A stretch of DNA of 26,901 nt from OMOG01 sp041485845 (GTDB lineage Bacteria > Acidobacteriota > Terriglobia > Bryobacterales > Bryobacteraceae): NCBI GenBank assembly GCA_041485845.1, contig JBGPKH010000034.1:1-26901 (forward strand). The letters are read 5' to 3'. Under the pieces are notes generated by a model, which ran no database searches, was not told where the DNA came from, and saw only the letters and a list, made by a program, of their open reading frames with translations. The position numbers and the translations under genes are program-made. Below are positions 1-8,972 of this stretch, piece by piece (the first letter of the stretch is position 1; the number at the start of each line of letters is the position of its first letter).

Positions 1-1
1 C

Positions 2-1735
2 CCCAAAACCCTCGGCGGCCTCGACACCTTCGATCCGCTCGACGATAAGGTCGCGGGCTGGTGGAAGTCCCGATTGGACGACCTGTACCGCGCGGTCCCG
101 GATCTCGGCGGCGTGGTCCTGAAGGCCGATTCGGAAGGCCGCGTCGGGCCCTCCACCTACGGCCGGACGCATGCCGATGCCGCCAACGTGCTGGCGCGCG
201 CGCTCAAACCGCACGACGGCATGCTGCTCTACCGCGGCTTCGTCTACGACCATCACATGGACTGGAACAACCCGAAGAACGATCGCGGCCGCGCCTCCTA
301 CGACAACTTCCACGACCTCGACGGTAAGTTCGACGACAACGTGGTCATCCAGATCAAACACGGCCCCATCGATTTCCAGGTGCGCGAGCCCGCATCGCCT
401 CTATTCGGCGCGCTCGAAAAAACGAACCAGGCCATCGAACTTCAGGTGACCCAGGAGTATTTCGGCCAGTCGAAACACATGGTGTTCCTGGTTCCCATGT
501 GGAAAGAAGCGCTCGATTTCGATATGCAAGTGAGACAGGCCTCCCGGCCTGTCCAAACCACGCCCGTAAAGGCCCTCGTCGCGGGCAAGATCTTCGACCG
601 CCCCGCCGGAGGATTCGTAGGCGTAGCCAACATTGGGCTGGACGACAACTGGTCCGGCAATCACCTTTCGCAAGCCAACCTCTACGGGTACGGCCGCCTG
701 GCGTGGAATCCCGATCTCACCGCGCAGAAGATCGCCGCCGAATGGACGCGCCTCACGTTCGGTCCCGATTCCAAAGTGAACGACACGGTCAACTCGATGC
801 TGCTCAGCTCGTGGCGCACCTTCGAGAATTACACCGGACCGCTGGGACTGCAGACGCTCACGGACATCACCGGCAATCATTACGGGGTGAACGTGGAAGC
901 CTCGGAGCGCAACGGCTGGGGCCAGTGGCATCGCGCCGATGAGAAGGGCGTGGGCATGGATCGCACCACCGCCACCGGCACCGGCTACATCGGTCAATAC
1001 CGCGCCCCAGTGGCGCGCGTCTACGAATCGCTCGAGACCTGTCCCGACGATTTGCTCCTGTTCCTCCACCACGTTCCCTACACTTACAAGCTGCGCGGCG
1101 GCAAGACCGTCATTCAGTACATCTACGACTCGCACTACGAGGGTGCGGACGCGGTGGCGGGATACGCGCGACAGTGGAAGGGGCTGAAGGGCCTGGTCGA
1201 CGAACAGCGTTACCAACAGGTGCTGGCGCAGCTCGAATATCAGGCCGGGCAGGCCGTGGTGTGGCGTGACGCGGTCAACGGCTGGTTCCAGGGCGCGTCC
1301 AAGATTCCGGATGCGAAAGGCCGCGTAGGTCACACGCCGGGACGCTTCGAAGCGGAATCGATGACTCTCGAAGGCTACGCGGTTCGCGCCGTTACGCCGG
1401 CGGAAGACGCGTCCGGTGGTAAGGCGGTGGCCTGCGCCGGCCCTCAATGCTCCGCGTCGATGAAGTTCACTGGCGACCCCGGCTGGTACACGCTTCACGT
1501 CGAGTACTTCGACCAGGCGACTGGCGTGTCCCGCTACCGCGTCTGGATCGGCCGGCAACTCATCGACCAGTGGGCGGCCGACCTGCGCCTCCCGACTATG
1601 CGGCTGGATTCGACGTCGTCCACACGCCGCGTGATCTCCGGGATCGCGCTTCGTCCGGGCGACGAGATCCGCATTGAAGGCAGGCCCGACGGCAACGAAC
1701 CGGCGGGCCTGGATTACATCGAAATCGTCAAGTAA
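2..1735 (+). CDS. aguA: GH67 alpha-glucuronidase, 5'-truncated by window edge, with C-terminal CBM-like module
   Basis: The frame is open from base 2, so the true start lies outside the window; 577 residues are visible. The family removes 4-O-methyl-glucuronic acid side groups from xylo-oligosaccharides. Hallmark GH67 text is present: TFDPLD followed by a WW pair, the acid-bearing motif KADSEG (Glu codon 134-136), GPIDFQVREP and QVTQEYFGQ. The two residues matching the catalytic pair D365/E393 of the Cellvibrio enzyme sit at codons 371-373 (Asp) and 455-457 (Glu), exactly 28 residues apart as in the family. After the GH67 C-terminal domain, about 130 residues starting at RFEAES (about base 1345) look like a CBM6/CBM35 beta-sandwich. 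The TonB receptor downstream suggests xylan-derived uptake. The family assignment is secure; secretion cannot be judged without the N-terminus. Confidence 0.93.
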   Translation, partial: PKTLGGLDTFDPLDDKVAGWWKSRLDDLYRAVPDLGGVVLKADSEGRVGPSTYGRTHADAANVLARALKPHDGMLLYRGFVYDHHMDWNNPKNDRGRASYDNFHDLDGKFDDNVVIQIKHGPIDFQVREPASPLFGALEKTNQAIELQVTQEYFGQSKHMVFLVPMWKEALDFDMQVRQASRPVQTTPVKALVAGKIFDRPAGGFVGVANIGLDDNWSGNHLSQANLYGYGRLAWNPDLTAQKIAAEWTRLTFGPDSKVNDTVNSMLLSSWRTFENYTGPLGLQTLTDITGNHYGVNVEASERNGWGQWHRADEKGVGMDRTTATGTGYIGQYRAPVARVYESLETCPDDLLLFLHHVPYTYKLRGGKTVIQYIYDSHYEGADAVAGYARQWKGLKGLVDEQRYQQVLAQLEYQAGQAVVWRDAVNGWFQGASKIPDAKGRVGHTPGRFEAESMTLEGYAVRAVTPAEDASGGKAVACAGPQCSASMKFTGDPGWYTLHVEYFDQATGVSRYRVWIGRQLIDQWAADLRLPTMRLDSTSSTRRVISGIALRPGDEIRIEGRPDGNEPAGLDYIEIVK

Positions 1736-1891
1736 TGAAGACCGGAACGCGTTTCCCGAGTCGCGACCGTAGGGAGTGCCCAATGGGCCTGCGGCTGCTT
1801 TCTCCTTTTCGACTAACCTGCTGCCCCGAATTGACTTAGTTGTAATCCAAAACAAATCCATTGTCAAGGCCGCGCGTCCCCCTGATTTAAC
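1736..1891. other. Intergenic spacer with weak stem-loop
   Basis: There is no gene here. A short perfect stem, GCCC-AAT-GGGC (about 1778-1788), is followed at some distance by a T-rich patch (CTTTCTCCTTTT, about 1799-1810). This could be a poor terminator for the alpha-glucuronidase gene. The rest becomes AT-richer towards the promoter of the next gene. Confidence 0.3.
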
Positions 1892-1920
1892 TTGATCTGG
1901 TTCCGCGATTCGGATATAAT
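1892..1920 (+). promoter_or_regulatory. Sigma70-type promoter of the TonB-dependent receptor
   Basis: The -35 TTGATC is at 1892-1897 and a perfect -10 TATAAT is at 1915-1920, separated by exactly 17 nt. The predicted transcription start is near 1927, giving a 5' leader of about 73 nt. This is the best promoter in the window. Confidence 0.75.
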
Positions 1921-1926
1921 TCCAGA

Positions 1927-1999
1927 CCGAAACAAATATTTCGGGCCACGTAGCAAGGGGACTACGCCCCGACCATCTCGCTATAACGGAGAGTACTAC
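1927..1999 (+). promoter_or_regulatory. Structured 5' leader of the receptor mRNA
   Basis: Two stems fit in the short leader. CCGAAA pairs with TTTCGG over a CAAATA loop (about 1927-1944). A nested stem then has GGGC/GCCC outside and GTAG/CTAC inside (about 1942-1969). The Shine-Dalgarno-like GGAGAG lies just upstream of the ATG. Regulation through this leader is inference. Confidence 0.35.
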
Positions 2000-4900
2000 A
2001 TGCCACGACGCATCCTTTGCGGAATCGCCGCCGTCACACTTCTGAACTTCGCCGCCTTCGCGCAGGAAACGCGATCCACTCTGTTCGGGCGCGTTCTGGA
2101 CGCGCACAACAGCGCCGTGGTGGGCGCTTCGGTAGTGGTTCGCAACTCGGAAACAGGCGTTGTCCTGACCTTCACCAGCAACGATACGGGATACTACGAA
2201 GCCAGCCTTCTACTGCCTGGAAACTACGAAATCACCGCCGAATCCGCCGGCTTCAAGAAGCACGACCGCAAAGGACTCATCCTGCCGGTTTCGACCCGCC
2301 TCCAGGTGGACCTGCCGCTCGAAGTCGGCGGTGTCACCGAAACCATCTCCGTCACTGCCGACGCGCCGCTTCTCGAAACCAGCGCCGTGACTTCCGGCCG
2401 GGTCCTCGACAATAAGACCGTGATGGAGCTTCCCGTGATGGGCAACAGCGTCATCACGCTCGTGAGGATGACGCCCGGCATGCAGACCGGCGGCGTGAAC
2501 AACTATCTCGCGCTGCATTCCAACCTCGGCGGCTCCGACTACCAGGTGGATGGCAACGTGGGCGGCAATTCCTGGACCCTCGACGGCTCGCCCAATATCG
2601 GCCCCAGCCGCCGTCTGGCCTATCTGCCTTACACTGACGCCGTCTCCGAATTCAAGGTGGAGACTTCCAACTTCGACGCGTCGATCGGCCAGAGCTCGGG
2701 CGCCGCGGTCACCATGATTTCCAAGTCGGGCGCCAACGACCTGCACGGCACCGCCACCTGGCAGCACTGGCAGCAGCGCTGGCAGGGCACGCCGTTCTTC
2801 ACCAAGCAGAACTACTTTCGCAGCATCAACGCCGCCGAGGCGGCCGGCGACCACGCCAAGGCCGATGCCCTCCGCAACACCGACAAGCAGCCCACCGGCC
2901 GCTCCAACAATTGGGGCGCGTCCGCCGGCGGGCCGGTCTTCATCCCGAAAATCTTCAACGGCAAGAACCGCCTGTTCTGGTTCTTCACCTACAACGCCTT
3001 CAAAGACATCAAGAACGAAGATCCATCCACCTTCAACCGCACGGTCCCCACCGCCGCCGCCCGTAACGGCGATTTCAGCGAGCTGCTGAGCCTGCCGAAC
3101 TCCGCGCAGTATATCGTCTACGACCCCATCTCGGTCAAAGCCGACGACGCCCGCAACACGCACTATGTGCGTACGCCGTTCCCCGGCAACGTCATTCCGA
3201 AGAACCGCTTCGTGAATCCCGCCTACGACGCCATCACCAAGCTCTACCCCCTGCCCAACAATCCTCCCCTCGCCGGCCAGCAACCCGTGAACAACTATCT
3301 GGCTTCCAAGACGCCTTACAACTGGAACTACAAGGCGTTCTCCAACCGCGTGGACTACCAGATCAGCAACAAAATGCGCATGTTCGGCCGCTGGTCCTAC
3401 AACAACTTCAGCCCCGAGGATCGCGGCGACTGGACCTACGAGACCGCGCGCGGCCTCAACGTCGGCGGCCTGGTCCGCAACAACAAGGGCGGAAACATCG
3501 ACGTGGTCTACTCGGCCGGCTCGACCACCGTGTTCGACTTCAACGTCGGCATCAACCAGTTCCGCGAGGGCAATATCCAGCCTTACGCGCTGTCCTTCAA
3601 GCCCTCCGACATCGGCCTGCCCAAGTACCTCGATGACAAGGCCGGCGCGAATCACATCCTACCGTTGATGAACGTCAATGGCTATAGTCAGATCAGCCCC
3701 GGCGGAACTTCCAACTGGATCCGCTACCGCATCCTCACCGGCAAGTTCGGCGTCACCCACGTCCGCGGCAAGCACAGCATCCATGCGGCCTTCGACAATC
3801 GCTACGAATTCCGCACCGCGGAACCCAGCGGCAACACCAGCGGCAACTTCACCTTCAACCGCACGTACGTTCGCAAGGACGACGACCAAAACGCGCCGGC
3901 GAGCGACCTGGGACTGGGCTGGGCGGCGTTCATCCTCGGCATCCCCAACAGCATCGGCGTTCAGACGCTCGACAGCTATGCCATGCTCACCCCGTACTAC
4001 AGCGGGTACGTGCAGGACACCTGGCGCGTATCGCCCAAGCTGACCGTCAACCTGGGGATGCGCCTGGAATACGAAGGCGGCGCCACGGAACGTTTCAATC
4101 GCTTGATCGGGCGCTTCGATCCCACGCTCACCTTGCCCATTAGTACCGCCGCGCAGACCGCTTACGCCGCCAGCCCGCTGGCCGAACTGCCGGCCTCGCA
4201 GTTCCAGGTTCTCGGTGGAACCGTCTACCCCGGAACCAGCGGCGTGCCGCGCAACCTGATTCAGGGACAGTTGATGTGGCTGCCGCGCGTCGGCGTTTCC
4301 TACCAGATCAATTCCAAAATGGTGGTCCGCGCCGGTTACGGCATTTATTTCGATACTAACAACGTGCTGAACTTTGGCCCCGACCAGTCCGGCTACACCC
4401 AGAACACCGGCACCACGCTGGCCAACGACGCCGCCGGCCTCGTGTGGAATCCCCTCTTCGGCGCCAACAGTCCGGCCAATCAGAAGAGCCCGCTGGTCGA
4501 TCCCTTCCCCGTCCGCGCCGATGGCACGCGCTTCACCACACCCACGCAGAACCTCCTGGGCAGCATGGCCAAGAGCGGCCGCGGCTTCGGCTTTACCGAC
4601 TACAACCAGGAACACGCCCGCCAGCAGCGCTGGCGCGTCAGCATGCAGCGCCAGTTGTTCGGCAACATAGTCCTGGACGCCGCCTACGCCGGCTCCTGGT
4701 CGGACCGTATTTCCATCGGGCACAGGCTCGACATCCTTCCGGAAAAGTACTGGGGGAGCGGCCTGGTGCGCGCCGACGCGCTGGCCACCGACCTCAACTC
4801 CAACCTGGCGAATCCCTTCCGCCTGGCGAACTTCGCCTCCTTGCAGCAATCGCTCCCGCTGGTCTACAACGACATGAGCCAGCAGGGCATGTACACCAGC

Positions 4901-5674
4901 AGCACCATCCGCAAGGCCACGCTCCTTCGCGCGTTTCCGCAGATGAACGGCGGCGGCGTGACCAACAACACGACGCCAGCCGGCAAGGCGCGCACACACC
5001 AGTTCGAATTGAACGTGGAGAAGCGGTTCTCCCACGGCTTCAACTTCAACTTCGGCTGGACGGCGCTGAGCGTTCGTCAGAAGGACTTCTACTACTACGA
5101 ATGGGACTCCGAGCCCACGTGGCGCACTTCCAACAACGGCCGGCCGCAGCGCATCGTCGGCACCGTGGTCTACGAATTTCCCTTCGGTAAGGGCAAGAAA
5201 CTCCTCGGCAATGCGTCCAGGCCACTCAACCTGATCGTGGGCGGCTGGCAGACGGCGTGGACCTATGAGTATCAGCCCGGCCCGCTGCTCGATTGGGGCA
5301 ATGTGTTCTACTACGGCAACGACATCAGCGACATCCTGAATGTCAACAAGTCCTTCGACAAGTGGTTCAACACGGACAACTTCGAGAAGAACTCGGCCAA
5401 GACTCCGAACGGCTCGAATCGCCGCGTCTTTCCGACCCGCATCCCGGACCTCCGCGCCGACAAGACGAGCCAGTGGAATGCCAACATGGCCAAGAATCTG
5501 CACCTCACCGAACGTGTCAACATGCAGCTTCGCCTCGACGTGTTGAACGTGCAGAATCGCTCCCAGATGAACGGGCCCAGCACGGATCCGACCTCCACCA
5601 ATTTCGGCAGGATCACGTCTCAGTCCGCCGCCATCAACCGCTGGCTCCAGGTCCAGGCGCGCATCCAGTTCTAA
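2000..5674 (+). CDS. TonB-dependent receptor, Oar-like, with carboxypeptidase-regulatory domain
   Basis: A 1224-aa outer-membrane receptor. The frame is open further upstream, but ATG 2000 is chosen because it follows GGAGAG at good spacing and gives a clean signal peptide (hydrophobic core, cleavage after AAFA, residue 21). An earlier start would overlap the TATAAT promoter. Residues about 22-105 form a CarboxypepD_reg-like beta-sandwich (TLFGRVLDA, ending near LEVGGVTETISVTA). A plug domain follows at about 115-230 (LDNKTVMELPV, VDGNVGG, ISKSGAND). The remainder is a long beta-barrel ending in a terminal aromatic, QARIQF, as expected for BAM recognition. Such receptors are expanded in Acidobacteriota and usually take up oligosaccharides. 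Flanking glycoside hydrolases support a sugar substrate, but the ligand cannot be read from sequence. Confidence 0.92.
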   Translation: MPRRILCGIAAVTLLNFAAFAQETRSTLFGRVLDAHNSAVVGASVVVRNSETGVVLTFTSNDTGYYEASLLLPGNYEITAESAGFKKHDRKGLILPVSTRLQVDLPLEVGGVTETISVTADAPLLETSAVTSGRVLDNKTVMELPVMGNSVITLVRMTPGMQTGGVNNYLALHSNLGGSDYQVDGNVGGNSWTLDGSPNIGPSRRLAYLPYTDAVSEFKVETSNFDASIGQSSGAAVTMISKSGANDLHGTATWQHWQQRWQGTPFFTKQNYFRSINAAEAAGDHAKADALRNTDKQPTGRSNNWGASAGGPVFIPKIFNGKNRLFWFFTYNAFKDIKNEDPSTFNRTVPTAAARNGDFSELLSLPNSAQYIVYDPISVKADDARNTHYVRTPFPGNVIPKNRFVNPAYDAITKLYPLPNNPPLAGQQPVNNYLASKTPYNWNYKAFSNRVDYQISNKMRMFGRWSYNNFSPEDRGDWTYETARGLNVGGLVRNNKGGNIDVVYSAGSTTVFDFNVGINQFREGNIQPYALSFKPSDIGLPKYLDDKAGANHILPLMNVNGYSQISPGGTSNWIRYRILTGKFGVTHVRGKHSIHAAFDNRYEFRTAEPSGNTSGNFTFNRTYVRKDDDQNAPASDLGLGWAAFILGIPNSIGVQTLDSYAMLTPYYSGYVQDTWRVSPKLTVNLGMRLEYEGGATERFNRLIGRFDPTLTLPISTAAQTAYAASPLAELPASQFQVLGGTVYPGTSGVPRNLIQGQLMWLPRVGVSYQINSKMVVRAGYGIYFDTNNVLNFGPDQSGYTQNTGTTLANDAAGLVWNPLFGANSPANQKSPLVDPFPVRADGTRFTTPTQNLLGSMAKSGRGFGFTDYNQEHARQQRWRVSMQRQLFGNIVLDAAYAGSWSDRISIGHRLDILPEKYWGSGLVRADALATDLNSNLANPFRLANFASLQQSLPLVYNDMSQQGMYTSSTIRKATLLRAFPQMNGGGVTNNTTPAGKARTHQFELNVEKRFSHGFNFNFGWTALSVRQKDFYYYEWDSEPTWRTSNNGRPQRIVGTVVYEFPFGKGKKLLGNASRPLNLIVGGWQTAWTYEYQPGPLLDWGNVFYYGNDISDILNVNKSFDKWFNTDNFEKNSAKTPNGSNRRVFPTRIPDLRADKTSQWNANMAKNLHLTERVNMQLRLDVLNVQNRSQMNGPSTDPTSTNFGRITSQSAAINRWLQVQARIQF

Positions 5675-5835
5675 GTGGGGCAGGTTGTCAACTAACCCGC
5701 CAATTGCGGGAGGCCTTGCGAAGTCGCACGAAGGGACTTATCCTGACGGTGAAGTCCGAAATACCGCCTGCGCGGCCGCCGCCGGCGGACGGCCGACGGC
5801 CCCGGTACGGCAACTCCCAAGACATCGAGGTCTCC
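5675..5835 (+). other. Intergenic stretch with three stem-loops between receptor and hydrolase genes
   Basis: CCCGC-CAATT-GCGGG lies at 5696-5710. GGACTT pairs with AAGTCC at 5734-5739/5752-5757. A very GC-rich near-palindrome, GGCCG(CCGCCGGCGG)A-CGGCC, covers 5774-5794. No T-tract follows any of them, so they look more like processing or attenuation structures, or repeat remnants, than intrinsic terminators. The next gene may be co-transcribed with the receptor. Confidence 0.35.
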
Positions 5836-8800
5836 ATGCGCAGTCTGATCGCGGTTCTTCTTCTGATGTTCGCCGGCAATGTCCCTGCATTCGCCCGGGT
5901 GGTGGTCTTCTGGCAGGAAGGCTTTCCCACCGTGGCGAGCCAGCCGGTTACTCGTCCGGCCCTGCTCAAAGCGCTCGACGGCCTCGATCCGATCTTCGCC
6001 GGCATCGATAGCCTGCGCGATCCCGCCACTCTCGCCGGGGCGGAACTATTGATCCTGCCGTACGGCTCCGCGGTACCGGCCGATGCGTGGGGTGCGACGC
6101 AGGGCTACCTCCGCGCGGGCGGGAACCTTCTCGTACTCGGCGGCCAGCCGCTGCGCGTCCCGGTGACCAGAACCGGCGGCCGCTTCACCGAGGCCCTGCC
6201 GCAGGACACCTATTCCCGCGAACTGGATTTGCGCCACACCTACGAGGTGCCCGTGAACGGGAAGGTCCGGTTCGCCTGGAGGTCCGGGTACTCCTTTCTT
6301 CGCACGCCCGAGATCCGCGCCCGCCGGTTCTTCACGCTAGAGGGCCGCTTGGCGGGCCTCGGCTACATGCTGAATCCCGAAGGCCTCGAAGTGGCCGCGC
6401 CGGTGGTGGTGGCCGACCGCGCCGCCGGCTCGCGCGTGGTCCTGCTGGATTTCGAGCCCGAGTCCGGCTATTGGGAGTCGGCCGACGGTATCTCGCTGGT
6501 ACACGAAGCGGTGGGCTATGCACGCCAGGGAGCAGCCGCGTTCTCTCTCGAGTTGCCATTCTCCACTCTGATGCCCGGCGAGACGCCGCAAGTGATCGCG
6601 CATCTCAGGAGGACGCAACCGGCGGCCGGGGAAGTCAAGCTCGAACTGTTGTCCGGGACCAGCGTCCTCGACACCGCGCGCGTCACCCTGGACCAGACCA
6701 CCGAATTTCGCAAGCCCCTCGAACCCGGCTTCTACATCGTTCGCGGCACTTACGAGGACGCCGGACAGCCGCGAGAGTTCTCTCAGAACGGCTTCTGGGT
6801 GGAGGATCGCAAGCTGTTGACGTCGGGGCCGGTCCTGGGAGTGAAAGGCGACTTCCTCACGCGCGACGGCAAGCCCTTCTTCCCGGTCGGCACGAACTAT
6901 TTCACGACGGAAGAAAGCGGCTGGGACTTCTCGGGTCCGCGCAACGCCTGGGTCTGGGAAAAAGACTTCGCCGAGATGGCGGGCCATGGCGTGACCTTCG
7001 TGCGCACCGGCGTGTGGATGCCGGTGTTGCGCTTCCTCGATCCCGCCACCGGCGCGGCTTCCGAGCGATTCCTGCGCAATCTCGAGGCCTTTCTGCTCTC
7101 TGCGCGCCGTCACAACATCATCGTCAACTTCACTTTCTATGCCTTTCATCCGCGTCCTGGCAATTCGTCTGAAGGTCAGTTGCCGTTGCCCGGCGAACCA
7201 CCCGCGCCAGCGCCGCCAACCGGCGCCGGCCGTGGCGGCCGCGGCGCTCTTGCCCAGCTACCGCCGTCGGGCGCCAATCCTTATATAGATCCCGCGGCGA
7301 TCCGCGCCGAACAGGGCTACATACTCTCCGTCGTGAATCGCTTCAAGGACGCGCCCTTCCTCTGTTGGGACCTCATCAACGAGCCCAGCTTCTCCAACGC
7401 GAGCCGCCCCTGGAAAGGCAACACGCCCAACCGCGACCCCGTGGAGAATGCGGCTTGGCGCAAATGGCTCGGCGAGAAGTACGGCAGCCTCGCGGAGTTG
7501 GCGGCTGCATGGACCGTTACTCCGGAACAACTCGCCAGCTTCGATACCGTGCCCCTTCCCGCCGATGCCGACCTGGCCTTCACCCGCTACCGCAATCCGC
7601 GCGAGGTGCGCGCCCTCGACTACAACCTGTTCGCCCAGGAGATGTTCACCCAATGGGTCCGCTCCATGGTGACCGCCATCCGCGGCACGGGCAGCAGGCA
7701 ACTGGTCAACGTCGGCCAGGACGAAGGCGGCGTCACGGACCGCGTGTTGAACCAATTCTACGCAGCCGGCGGCGTCTCTTTCACCACCAACCACTCGTAC
7801 TGGCGCGACGACGCTCTGCTCTGGGATTCGGTGGTGGCGAAACGTCCCGGTATGCCCAACATCGTGGGCGAAACCGGATATCAGCCGGTGTGGTCTCTCG
7901 ATGGCACATGGCGTTACGACGAGCTTACCGGCTACCCGCTGCAGGAACGGAAGTGGGCTCTCGGCTTCGCCGCGGCCAACAGCGGCGCCTTGCAGTGGGA
8001 CTGGGCGCGTGAAGTCGATTTCGGCATGAAGCGCAGCGACGGGTCGGCCAAGATCTGGCAGACCATGATGCGCGACATGGGCGTCTTTGCGGAGCAACTG
8101 GCGCCGTGGGCTTCCGAAGTGATCGCGCCGCAGGTCGCCATTGTGCTGCCGCAATCGCTGCAACTTTCGGTGCGCAACGCGACGGCTCTCGAAGCGCAGC
8201 AGAAGTGCGTGCGGGCGCTCTATCACTACGCGCGGGCCGAGGCCTACGCGGTTGGCGAATATCAGATCGAGCTGCTGGGCAATCCCAAGCTGATCATCCT
8301 GCCCTCTCCCGCCGGACTGACCCGCAGTGCGTGGGAGGCCATCCGCGGAAAGGTGGAGGCCGGGGCGACCCTGCTGGTGTCCGGGCCCTTCGATGACGAT
8401 CCGCACTTTCATTCCACCGGCAGGCTGAAGGAAATCGGCTTCGTTTCGTCAAGCGGCCCTTTGACCACGCGCGAGAATCTCCTGAAGTGGCCGGACGGGG
8501 AAGCGCGCCTGACGTACAGCGGGGACAAGACGACGTTCCTCGATCGCGCGGTGCTTCCCGATGGCGCCTCGTGGGCCGAAAAGCCGCTTGGTAAAGGACG
8601 GGTTCTGTTTGCGCCGTTGCCCCTGGAACTGAACGAGAACTTACAAGCCGTCGGCGGCGTCTATCGCTATGCGCTGAAAGCCGCGGGAGTCGCCGCCACA
8701 TACTCCACCAGCCTCGCCGACCCCGGCATCCTGATTTGCCCCACGCGGTTTCCTCACGCGACGCTGTATGTGTTGACGTCGGAATCGGGCCGGCCGGAAG

Positions 8801-8922
8801 TCTCCTTCCGCGACCAGCGGAGTGGAAAGGCCATTTCAGGCGGACTCGATCCCGGTCGCGCCGCGCTGCTGCTGATCGGTGACGATGGCGGCGTGCTGGC
8901 CGCGTACAACTGGCGGAACTGA
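5836..8922 (+). CDS. Secreted clan GH-A glycoside hydrolase (GH5/GH42-like) with GATase-like domains
   Basis: A 1028-aa secreted enzyme. ATG 5836 follows GAGG (5827-5830) and starts a signal peptide cleaved after VPAFA (residue 20). Residues about 20-230 resemble a ThuA/GATase-like fold (LLILPYGS, GGNLLVLGG), followed by a beta-sandwich. From about 340 a TIM barrel begins (GDFLTRDGKPFFPVGTNYF). The acid/base Glu is in CWDLINEP (residue 516) and the likely nucleophile Glu is in IVGETGYQ (residue 679), the spacing and motifs of clan GH-A. Residues about 770 onward form a second GATase-like trimerisation-type domain (LYHYARAEAY, KLIILPSP) as in GH42-like beta-galactosidases. A Pro/Gly-rich insertion (about 448-476) interrupts the barrel. 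The exact substrate is not readable; a hemicellulose or galactoside is plausible from its neighbours. Confidence 0.82.
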   Translation: MRSLIAVLLLMFAGNVPAFARVVVFWQEGFPTVASQPVTRPALLKALDGLDPIFAGIDSLRDPATLAGAELLILPYGSAVPADAWGATQGYLRAGGNLLVLGGQPLRVPVTRTGGRFTEALPQDTYSRELDLRHTYEVPVNGKVRFAWRSGYSFLRTPEIRARRFFTLEGRLAGLGYMLNPEGLEVAAPVVVADRAAGSRVVLLDFEPESGYWESADGISLVHEAVGYARQGAAAFSLELPFSTLMPGETPQVIAHLRRTQPAAGEVKLELLSGTSVLDTARVTLDQTTEFRKPLEPGFYIVRGTYEDAGQPREFSQNGFWVEDRKLLTSGPVLGVKGDFLTRDGKPFFPVGTNYFTTEESGWDFSGPRNAWVWEKDFAEMAGHGVTFVRTGVWMPVLRFLDPATGAASERFLRNLEAFLLSARRHNIIVNFTFYAFHPRPGNSSEGQLPLPGEPPAPAPPTGAGRGGRGALAQLPPSGANPYIDPAAIRAEQGYILSVVNRFKDAPFLCWDLINEPSFSNASRPWKGNTPNRDPVENAAWRKWLGEKYGSLAELAAAWTVTPEQLASFDTVPLPADADLAFTRYRNPREVRALDYNLFAQEMFTQWVRSMVTAIRGTGSRQLVNVGQDEGGVTDRVLNQFYAAGGVSFTTNHSYWRDDALLWDSVVAKRPGMPNIVGETGYQPVWSLDGTWRYDELTGYPLQERKWALGFAAANSGALQWDWAREVDFGMKRSDGSAKIWQTMMRDMGVFAEQLAPWASEVIAPQVAIVLPQSLQLSVRNATALEAQQKCVRALYHYARAEAYAVGEYQIELLGNPKLIILPSPAGLTRSAWEAIRGKVEAGATLLVSGPFDDDPHFHSTGRLKEIGFVSSSGPLTTRENLLKWPDGEARLTYSGDKTTFLDRAVLPDGASWAEKPLGKGRVLFAPLPLELNENLQAVGGVYRYALKAAGVAATYSTSLADPGILICPTRFPHATLYVLTSESGRPEVSFRDQRSGKAISGGLDPGRAALLLIGDDGGVLAAYNWRN

Positions 8923-8935
8923 CAGCCCCGCGTGG

Positions 8936-8955
8936 CGCAGGCGCTTTCGCCTGCG
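8936..8955. terminator. Perfect 8-bp stem-loop between convergent genes; also REP-like
   Basis: CGCAGGCG-CTTT-CGCCTGCG is a perfect 8-bp stem with a 4-nt loop, followed by TTCCT. It sits between the stop codons of two convergent genes, so a shared bidirectional terminator is natural. It also shares GGCGCAGGC with a repeat near 26466, so it may belong to a dispersed palindromic family. Confidence 0.5.
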
Positions 8956-8972
8956 TTCCTGACTCCCGGCGC

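Noticed and set aside
401..2107. Long minus-strand open frame opposite the GH67 gene
   Set aside because: It is a GC-rich shadow of a well-supported gene and has no domain-like sequence; similar long antisense frames at 2210-3655, 3659-5503 and 18592-20709 are rejected for the same reason.
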